Shown in pieces: positions 57,597-64,000 of a DNA stretch of 64,000 nt. The stretch is from contig JAUVVG010000021.1 of assembly GCA_030604735.1 (NCBI GenBank), positions 1-64,000 of the forward strand, read 5' to 3'. Position 1 is the stretch's first letter, and the number at the start of each line of letters is the position of its first letter. The position numbers and the translations under genes are program-made. This stretch comes from Azoarcus sp. (GTDB lineage Bacteria; Pseudomonadota; Gammaproteobacteria; Burkholderiales; Rhodocyclaceae). The notes under the pieces are model-generated. The model searched no databases, was not told the origin of the DNA, and was given only the letters and a program-made list of their open reading frames with translations.

Positions 57597-59234
57597 TCAG
57601 GCAGGCGGTGCTCGATGGTCCTGATTGCGGTAGGGGGCAGGGCCTTCAGTGTCGGGGTCGTCGGTACGGGTCGTCCCGGGCGTGGTGGGAATCGTCACGT
57701 TCTCATCCGCGGGCGGGAGGGGACCGTCGATCCGCTTGTCTCCGTCCGCAGGGATGTCGGCGCTTGCCCGGTCACCCGTCTCGGGTTCCGACTTGGGCAA
57801 AGTTTCTCGCGACACTTCGGTACTTGCGGGCACTTCCAGCCCGGCATTCTCGGCTCGGTCGCTGGTTCGCGTCTTGGCGGCCTCGCCGGAAGCCGAGTCG
57901 AAGGCGGGCTCCTCGCGTTCGCCCTCGCCCCCGAGGGGTGCGCTCGTTGCCACTTCGGTCTGGGATTCTGCTTCGGCCTCGGCTGCCGTCTCGGCGACCA
58001 CCTCCAGTCGGTGCTCTTCGACTGCGGCAGCGATCTCCATTGCAGTGGGGGCGGTCCGAACCATCGGCACGAACTGCGCCGGCTCCTCGACGATCTCGTC
58101 GGTGGTGCGGCGGGACTGCAGGCCTACATAAAGTGCGAGCGGACCCAGCGCCGCAGCGAAGAAGATCGGCATGGCGGCGGGGCCGCCCAGCCCCATGAGC
58201 AGGCCTGCCAGGGTCGGGCCGACCACCGCGCCCAGCCCGTGCAACAGCAAGACCCCGGCGTTTCCGGACAGGATGTCGTCGTGCGAGAGATGATCCACCA
58301 GATGCGCGATCGCGATCGGATAGATCGCGAAGGCCATGCCGCCATAGAAAAAACAGGCGGCCAGCAACAGGTTGGCCGAGGCCCCCACTGCCGCCATGGC
58401 CGTCGCGGCGATGGCGGCCCCGCCAGCCGCCGTGGCTAGCGCATAACGTCGATCAGCCCGGTCCGAGAAGCGGCCCAGTGGCAACTGCATCAGGCCACCG
58501 CCCAGAATCGTGACCGTCATCAGCAGTGCCACCCCGCCAGCGTCCATCCCCAGGCGGGCAGCATAAAGCGGACCCATACTCCAGAAGGTCCCCATGGTCA
58601 GTCCCGATACCACTGCGGCGACGACGGCCGCCGGTGCGGCCCGCCACAAGCGCGCGATCGTGAGCCGGGGGACGGTTGAAACCAGCGGTTGCGGCAGTCT
58701 GGTCGAGGCCAGCGGTAGCACCGACAGGCAGACCATGATCGCTGCGACCGAGAAAAGGACGAAGGTCTCGGGTGAGGCAAAATGGAGGAACTGCTGCGCG
58801 GCCGCGAGCGCCAGCAGGTTGACCACCATGTAGAAGGCGAAGATCTGGCCACGTCGCTCCGCGACGGTCTGGGTGTTCAACCAGCTTTCGATGACGGTGT
58901 AGAAGCCGACCAGGGCGATGCCGGTCAGCAGTCGCAGCCCGATCCAGACGATCGGGTGCACAACCAAGGAATGCACCAGCACGATCGCGGCGATGCCGGC
59001 CGCGAAGAAATTGAAGGCACGAATGTGACCCATGCGCCGGATCAGCGGTGGCACCACGTAGGTGCCCAGGAAGAAGCCGACGAAGTAGGCAGAGCCCATG
59101 AAGCCGAGCACCTGGTCGCTATAGCCTTCGAGGCTGCCTCGTAGCGCGATCAGCGTGCTGAGCAGGCCGTTGCCCAGAAGCAGCAACGCAGTGCCGACCA
59201 TCAGCGAGCTGATTGGCAGTATGTGTGGAAGCAT
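57597..59234 (-). CDS. MFS transporter (YcaD/UMF2-like) with ~170-aa acidic low-complexity C-terminal tail
   Basis: MLPHILPISSLMVGTALLLLGNGLLSTLIALRGSLEGYSDQVLGFMGSAYFVGFFLG. Confidence 0.9.
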   Translation of the reverse strand: MLPHILPISSLMVGTALLLLGNGLLSTLIALRGSLEGYSDQVLGFMGSAYFVGFFLGTYVVPPLIRRMGHIRAFNFFAAGIAAIVLVHSLVVHPIVWIGLRLLTGIALVGFYTVIESWLNTQTVAERRGQIFAFYMVVNLLALAAAQQFLHFASPETFVLFSVAAIMVCLSVLPLASTRLPQPLVSTVPRLTIARLWRAAPAAVVAAVVSGLTMGTFWSMGPLYAARLGMDAGGVALLMTVTILGGGLMQLPLGRFSDRADRRYALATAAGGAAIAATAMAAVGASANLLLAACFFYGGMAFAIYPIAIAHLVDHLSHDDILSGNAGVLLLHGLGAVVGPTLAGLLMGLGGPAAMPIFFAAALGPLALYVGLQSRRTTDEIVEEPAQFVPMVRTAPTAMEIAAAVEEHRLEVVAETAAEAEAESQTEVATSAPLGGEGEREEPAFDSASGEAAKTRTSDRAENAGLEVPASTEVSRETLPKSEPETGDRASADIPADGDKRIDGPLPPADENVTIPTTPGTTRTDDPDTEGPAPYRNQDHRAPPA

Positions 59235-59475
59235 GTCGGCTAGTAGAACAAAAACCCCTCTCCATGCCAAGTTTGGTTGGGATATTGATGGCCAAGGCGG
59301 ATCCGCCGGATGACCTTGTCTGTGTTCGACCTCCTTGCCCGGGCCGGTCAGCTACTTCCCCTGGCACAGAGTTGTGTCAAGAGGTCTGGCGTGCTTGAAG
59401 AAGTCGGCGCTAAAGGCTATCTTAGTCGCCTAAAAACAGCTATTTCCCGCGTGCACCTGGCGCGATTCCCCGTTC

Positions 59476-59934
59476 GTGACGACCCCTCGCCCCAAGCTTC
59501 GCTCCTTCCCCGATCGGCTGCGCCAGATCACCTTCTTCGAGATCGGCGGACTCGCCTTGATCACGCCGCCGTTCGCCTGGGCGAGCGGGGTGCCGGTCAG
59601 CGAATCGATCGCCTTGCTCGCGACGCTGGCCCTGATCGCGGCGATCTGGAATGGTTGCTACAACACCTGTTTCGACTGGGCTGACGGTCGCCTCAGCGGC
59701 CGTACCGCCGACCGGCGCCCGTTCAGGCTGCGCGCGGTGCACGCGGTCGGCTTCGAGTGCGGCCTGTTGCTGATGAGTCTGCCTGTCATCATGTGGTGGA
59801 CCGGCATGGGCTTCGTCCAGGCCTTGATCGCTGACCTGGCGCTGGCCTCGGCCTACGTGGTCTATGCCTTCGCGTTCAACCTGGGCTACGACAAGGCTTT
59901 CCCTATCCAGGCGCGCGCACTCAATGCCGATTGA
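59476..59934 (+). CDS. PACE-family (proteobacterial antimicrobial compound efflux) transporter
   Basis: RxxxxxxFE (RLRQITFFE), WNxxYNxxFD ([10 protein letters not shown]), RxxHxxxFE (RAVHAVGFE) and FNxxYD (FNLGYD) motifs, four TM. Confidence 0.93.
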   Translation: MTTPRPKLRSFPDRLRQITFFEIGGLALITPPFAWASGVPVSESIALLATLALIAAIWNGCYNTCFDWADGRLSGRTADRRPFRLRAVHAVGFECGLLLMSLPVIMWWTGMGFVQALIADLALASAYVVYAFAFNLGYDKAFPIQARALNAD

Positions 59935-60973
59935 GCCGCCCCTGACCGGGCAGGACGGCATCGCGACCCAGTTCGACCTCACCGCCAGCAATACCTTCGG
60001 CCTGCCTGCGATCGCGGCAGGCTATGTCGCCATCTCCGATACGGCCAGAATCGGCGACCTGATCGCCCGGGCAGACTGGGCTGGCACGCCCAAGCTCGTG
60101 CTCGGCGGCGGGAGCAATCTCATCCTCGCCGGCGATGTGGCCGGACTGGTCCTCAAGGTGGAGATAAAGGGGCGGCAACTGACTGGCGAGGACGAGTCAT
60201 TTCGCTATGTGCGGGCCGGAGCGGGTGAAAACTGGCATGAGTTCGTTCGCTGGACGCTGGCGCAGGGCTGGGGCGGGTTGGAGAACCTGTCGTTGATTCC
60301 GGGTACGGTGGGGGCAGCGCCTATCCAGAATATCGGGGCTTACGGGGTCGAACTGGAGCGGCGCTTCCACTCACTGGAGGCGGTGGCCCTCTCTGATGGC
60401 CGGCCGCGCACCTTCGACCGCGAGGCATGTGGTTTTGCTTACCGCGACAGCGTTTTCAAGCAGGGCGAGGCCGGATGCTGGCTGATCTCTTCGGTGACCT
60501 TTGCGCTGCCCAAGCAGTGGTCGCCCGACCTCGGCTATGCGGAACTGGCGCGGGAGTTGGCCGGGTCCGGCGTTCGGGCCCCGACCCCGCGACAGGTGTC
60601 GGACGCGGTGATCGCGATCCGACGGCGCAAACTGCCCGACCCAGCCGAAATCGGCAATGCCGGCAGCTTCTTCAAAAACCCGGTGGTCGATGCCCGGGAC
60701 TTTCAGGCCCTGATCGCCCGTTCGCCCGATATGCCGCACTATCCTCAGCCCGACGGCCGCCACAAGCTCGCCGCCGGCTGGCTCATCGAGCAGTGCGGCT
60801 GGAAAGGGCGCGACCTCGGCCCGGTGGGCTGTTTCGAGCGGCAGGCGCTGGTGCTGGTCAACCGCGGTGGCGCGCGTGGCGCCGATGTGCTGCGCTGCGC
60901 GGCTGCGATTCAGGCCGATGTGCGGGCCCGCTTCGGCGTGCGGCTCGAGCCCGAGCCCGTGTTCATCAGTTAG
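59924..60973 (+). CDS. murB: UDP-N-acetylmuramate dehydrogenase
   Basis: [68 protein letters not shown]. Confidence 0.97.
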   Translation: MPIEPPLTGQDGIATQFDLTASNTFGLPAIAAGYVAISDTARIGDLIARADWAGTPKLVLGGGSNLILAGDVAGLVLKVEIKGRQLTGEDESFRYVRAGAGENWHEFVRWTLAQGWGGLENLSLIPGTVGAAPIQNIGAYGVELERRFHSLEAVALSDGRPRTFDREACGFAYRDSVFKQGEAGCWLISSVTFALPKQWSPDLGYAELARELAGSGVRAPTPRQVSDAVIAIRRRKLPDPAEIGNAGSFFKNPVVDARDFQALIARSPDMPHYPQPDGRHKLAAGWLIEQCGWKGRDLGPVGCFERQALVLVNRGGARGADVLRCAAAIQADVRARFGVRLEPEPVFIS

Positions 60974-60993
60974 CGCGCTGCCGCGGGTTCGCA

Positions 60994-61737
60994 TCAACCC
61001 GGGGTGGTCAGGCAGGCGGCGAGGCCGGTCGCGATCGCGTCGGCCATCCTGGTCTGGCGTTCGGGGTCGCGCAGCAGAAGCTCTTCGTCCCGGTGCTTGA
61101 TCACGCCGGCCTCGAACAAGAGCGCCGGTTGCTGGGCGCGATAGAGCACGATCAGGTTGTCGAAGAAATGAACCGCGTGGAGCGAGTCGGCATAGTCGCG
61201 CCGCCGGGCGTTCTTTTCGGTCGGCACGAAACCCATGCGCTGCATCCGGGCGCCTATCGTCGATCCACACAGCAGGCTTCGCGCGAGATCCGGATTACGC
61301 CGCGACACGAACATCGAGTGGCCCTGCCATCGATCGGAGAAGGTCTGCTCGTGTCCCTGCCAGACCCAGGTCTCCAGTTCCCACTCGCTCACCGAATCAT
61401 GGTGAATGGACAGGAAAAAATCCGCATCCGGCACCGCTGCGGGCCGCGCCTCGAGCGAGGCTATCATCCCGTCCGCGTTGACCAGGCGTGCCCGCAGTCC
61501 GCGATCGCGCAGCGCCTGGACGACCCGCAGCGCCAACTCCAGATTGAACTCGCGCTCGGTCCGCCCGCGCGCGCTGATTGCCCCCGGTGCGCTCACGGTA
61601 TGTCCGATGTCGACCGCGATCAAGGGGGCCCTGGCATCGGCGGCCGATGCCGTCGTTACCACCCTGACGCTGGTCAGCAGCGCTGCCATTAGGCCTATCC
61701 GCCGCGCGAGAATCCACGGCGTGCTCGACAGTCTCAT
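60994..61737 (-). CDS. N-acetylmuramoyl-L-alanine amidase
   Basis: LIAVDIGHTVSAPGAISARGRTEREFNLELALRVVQALRDRGLRARLVNADG; DADFFLSIHHDSV. Confidence 0.93.
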   Translation of the reverse strand: MRLSSTPWILARRIGLMAALLTSVRVVTTASAADARAPLIAVDIGHTVSAPGAISARGRTEREFNLELALRVVQALRDRGLRARLVNADGMIASLEARPAAVPDADFFLSIHHDSVSEWELETWVWQGHEQTFSDRWQGHSMFVSRRNPDLARSLLCGSTIGARMQRMGFVPTEKNARRRDYADSLHAVHFFDNLIVLYRAQQPALLFEAGVIKHRDEELLLRDPERQTRMADAIATGLAACLTTPG

Positions 61738-61753
61738 GCGGTCACCACACCCT

Positions 61754-62026
61754 TCAGCGTGCGGGCAGGCATGCGCGCAGGAAACGCTCCCACAGCGTGG
61801 GCAAGGGCGCCACGGCGGGACACAGTCCGTCCCGCGCCCCCGGGTCGTCCGACAATGCTTGCGCCGGGGCGTGCTGTTCGAACTTGACGGCCATGTAGGC
61901 CTCGAAGTCGGCCCGGCTCATGGTGTCCAGATCCCAGTGCGAGGTATGTCTGAGTTTCACCTCGTCCTGGTAGATGCGCATCCTGCGTTTCGACTTGTCG
62001 GTCACCTCAGGCCCCCATTGAAGCAT
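61754..62026 (-). CDS. Hypothetical small protein (90 aa)
   Basis: ORF MLQWGPEVTDKSKRRMRIYQDEVKLRHTSHWDLDTMSRADFEAYMAVKFEQ; no family recognised. Confidence 0.5.
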   Translation of the reverse strand: MLQWGPEVTDKSKRRMRIYQDEVKLRHTSHWDLDTMSRADFEAYMAVKFEQHAPAQALSDDPGARDGLCPAVAPLPTLWERFLRACLPAR

Positions 62027-62365
62027 GTCGAATGGACCCGTACATCGGGTCGCGCGTTCCCTCGTGCCCTAAAGTCCAAGTGGGGGGTGGGTCGGTGGAG
62101 TCTGTTCGGCCAGGCTCGCTTGTCGAACGTCGTTTTCGCTATCGCCTTGAGTTGTCTGACAAATTTAATGCATTCCAAGTTGGATGGGCGCATCTTTGAC
62201 GTGCGACCACACCGCTGTTACAAGCTCATGAAATATCTTGTTTTTTCTTGAGAGCAGAATATGGGTTTACCTTGATTGTTCGCAGGGTGGGCAGTTGTTA
62301 ACCTCTCGACTCGCAGTTTTCCCGATGCTTGGCCACATTCCGATTAAACAGGAAGGAGACACACG

Positions 62366-63424
62366 ATGAAGAAGGCTCTTGGTGCAGTACTGTTGACCAC
62401 TTCGCTTGCGATCGCAGCACCCGCGTCGGCGGATTTCGATCGGGTACGCTGGCAGGTGCCGATGTCGTTCGCATCCTCCCTGACCGCGCTGGGCGACACG
62501 ATGCCGTGGGTCGCCGATCGACTGCGTGATGTCAGCGGCGGCCGGGTCAATCTGCAAGTGGTCGAGCCGGGTGCGTTGATCCCCGCCTTGGCGGTTTATG
62601 AAAACGTCAGCAGCGGTAACATCACCGCCGGTTATTCCTGGATGGGCTACGAATGGGGCCAGCTGCCGGTGTCCGCCCTGTTCGGTGCGACCCCGTTCGG
62701 TCTGGAGTCGAATGAATTCGTCGCGTGGATGTATTTCCACGGCGGTGATGCGTTGCTGAAGGAGGCGTTCGCGCCCTCGAATGTGTATCCGATCCTGTGC
62801 GGCACGATCAGCCCGGAAGCGGCTGGCTGGTTCCGTCAGGAAATCACCTCGGTCGATCAGTTCCGTGGCATGAAATTCCGCGCGGCCGGCGTCGGTGGCG
62901 AGATCATGGCCGAGTTCGGAAAGTCCGTGACCATGCTGCCGGGTGGTGAGCTTTATCAGGCGCTGGAGACCGGTGTGCTCGACGGAACCGAGTTTTCCCT
63001 GCCGACGGTGGATGAGCAGCTCGGTTTCCAACAGGTCGCCAAGTTCTATGCACTGCCGGGCTGGCACCAGCCTTCCACCAACCAGTACCTGTACGTGAAC
63101 CTGGATGAGTGGAACAAGCTCGGCGACCAGACCAAGGCGTTGATCGAGAATACCTGCATGGCCGGCAACATGTACGCCGTGGCGCGTGCCGAGGCCTTGC
63201 AGGGGGCGGTGCTCAAGCGTTTCCAGGAGCAGGGTGTGACGCTGGTCCAGTACAACGACGATATCCTGAACTCGTTTAAAGAAGCCACTGACCGCGTGAT
63301 GGAACGCCGTTCCGCGGCCGATCCGATGTGGGCCAAGGTCTATTCTTCGATGAAGGAATTCCAGGCTGAACACTCCACCTGGAAGGCGCTGGGTTATCTG
63401 CCGCGTGATTTCGGCATGAAGTGA
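62366..63424 (+). CDS. TRAP transporter substrate-binding protein (DctP family)
   Basis: Signal peptide; WFRQEITSVDQFRGMKFRAAGVGGEIMAEFGKSVTMLPGGELYQALETGVLDGTEFSLP. Confidence 0.93.
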   Translation: MKKALGAVLLTTSLAIAAPASADFDRVRWQVPMSFASSLTALGDTMPWVADRLRDVSGGRVNLQVVEPGALIPALAVYENVSSGNITAGYSWMGYEWGQLPVSALFGATPFGLESNEFVAWMYFHGGDALLKEAFAPSNVYPILCGTISPEAAGWFRQEITSVDQFRGMKFRAAGVGGEIMAEFGKSVTMLPGGELYQALETGVLDGTEFSLPTVDEQLGFQQVAKFYALPGWHQPSTNQYLYVNLDEWNKLGDQTKALIENTCMAGNMYAVARAEALQGAVLKRFQEQGVTLVQYNDDILNSFKEATDRVMERRSAADPMWAKVYSSMKEFQAEHSTWKALGYLPRDFGMK

Positions 63425-63477
63425 TCGCAGTCTGATGCGATCGGGCGGCCCCGGAAACCAGAAAAACGGCGATACAC

Positions 63478-64000
63478 ATGGCTGAAGTCAAAATCGAGCT
63501 CGACAAGATCGAGGAAGCGGTCACACACAGTTCGACCGCTGTTCAATACCCGCGAACCCTTCCTTCGGACATCCTGGAAGGAATCGTCGAGTTCTTCGGC
63601 AAGCTGTTTTCCTGGATCTGGGTGCCGCTGATGTTGCTGGTGGTCGGCAATGTCATTCTGCGCTACGCCATCGGCACCAACTACATCGCGCTCGAGGAGT
63701 TCCAGTGGCATCTTTACGCCGTTGGATTCATGATCGCGTTGTCCTACTGTTTCATTCATGACGGTCACGTCAGGGTCGATGTGTTCGCCGAGCGCCTCCG
63801 ACCGAAAACCCGGGCGTGGATCGAACTGGTCGGTACGACGGTGTTCTTCCTTCCGTTCTGCTACTTCATCCTGTCGTACGCCTGGCCATTCGTGGAGCGG
63901 TCCTACCGCATCAACGAGATTTCCGCCGCGCCGGGTGGATTGCCGATGCGATGGATCATCAAGTCATTCATCATTTACGCTTTCGCCTTGCTGGCCATGG
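63478..64000 (+). CDS. TRAP transporter small permease (DctQ family), truncated by window edge
   Basis: MAEVKIELDKIEEAV...WIWVPLMLLVVGNVILRYAIGTNYIALEEFQWHLYAVGFMIALSYCFIHDGHVRVDVFAERL. Confidence 0.9.
   Translation, partial: MAEVKIELDKIEEAVTHSSTAVQYPRTLPSDILEGIVEFFGKLFSWIWVPLMLLVVGNVILRYAIGTNYIALEEFQWHLYAVGFMIALSYCFIHDGHVRVDVFAERLRPKTRAWIELVGTTVFFLPFCYFILSYAWPFVERSYRINEISAAPGGLPMRWIIKSFIIYAFALLAM

Noticed and set aside
60984-61001. CGGGTT-N6-AACCCG inverted repeat between murB and the amidase
   Set aside because: Short, overlaps the amidase stop codon and lacks a U-tract; too weak to call a terminator.
1-64000. CRISPR arrays, tRNA/rRNA genes, transposases, prophage genes, toxin-antitoxin pairs
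   Set aside because: None recognised on reading the ORF track and intergenic regions; tRNAscan-SE, Infernal and ISfinder searches would be needed to be certain.

Overview
High-GC bacterial chromosomal window, probably from a betaproteobacterium (Rhodocyclales-like; inferred from gene content, not tested). It is gene-dense and rich in solute transport and signalling. From left to right: the end of a TRAP transporter operon (dctP tail, dctQ, dctM); a minus-strand catabolic cluster (TRAP dctQ-dctM-dctP, LysR regulator, trimeric FAD/[2Fe-2S] amine/amino-acid/opine-type oxidase, RidA); housekeeping genes (Mut7-C RNase-like protein, prfC, retropepsin-like protease, dps); a NarX/NarL-type two-component pair; a sugar-acid catabolism cluster (DHDPS-family, UxaA-family, FAH-family, IlvD/Edd, TctCBA transporter, GntR/FCD regulator, 2-hydroxyacid dehydrogenase); a cyanate uptake and cyanase operon preceded by a DJ-1/PfpI (isonitrile-hydratase-like) gene; a Thermus-type isocitrate dehydrogenase divergent from a LysR gene; a c-di-GMP/chemotaxis signalling block; a diiron protein with a DUF1127 protein; several two-component systems and a Crp/Fnr regulator; a branched-chain amino acid ABC transporter operon (liv); a PACE-family efflux protein overlapping murB; an amidase; and the start of a third TRAP operon. 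The best second-look items are: (1) a 41-bp conserved block with a LysR T-N11-A box in front of both halves of the TRAP/oxidase/RidA cluster; (2) a ~183-bp structured inverted repeat (27-bp perfect arms) between two convergent sugar-acid operons; (3) a shared 12-mer operator candidate in the two sugar-acid promoter regions; (4) the isonitrile-hydratase-like gene plus cyanate operon, whose transporter binding protein has a Cys/His-rich extension ahead of its Tat signal. No CRISPR array, rRNA, tRNA or transposase was recognised by eye.
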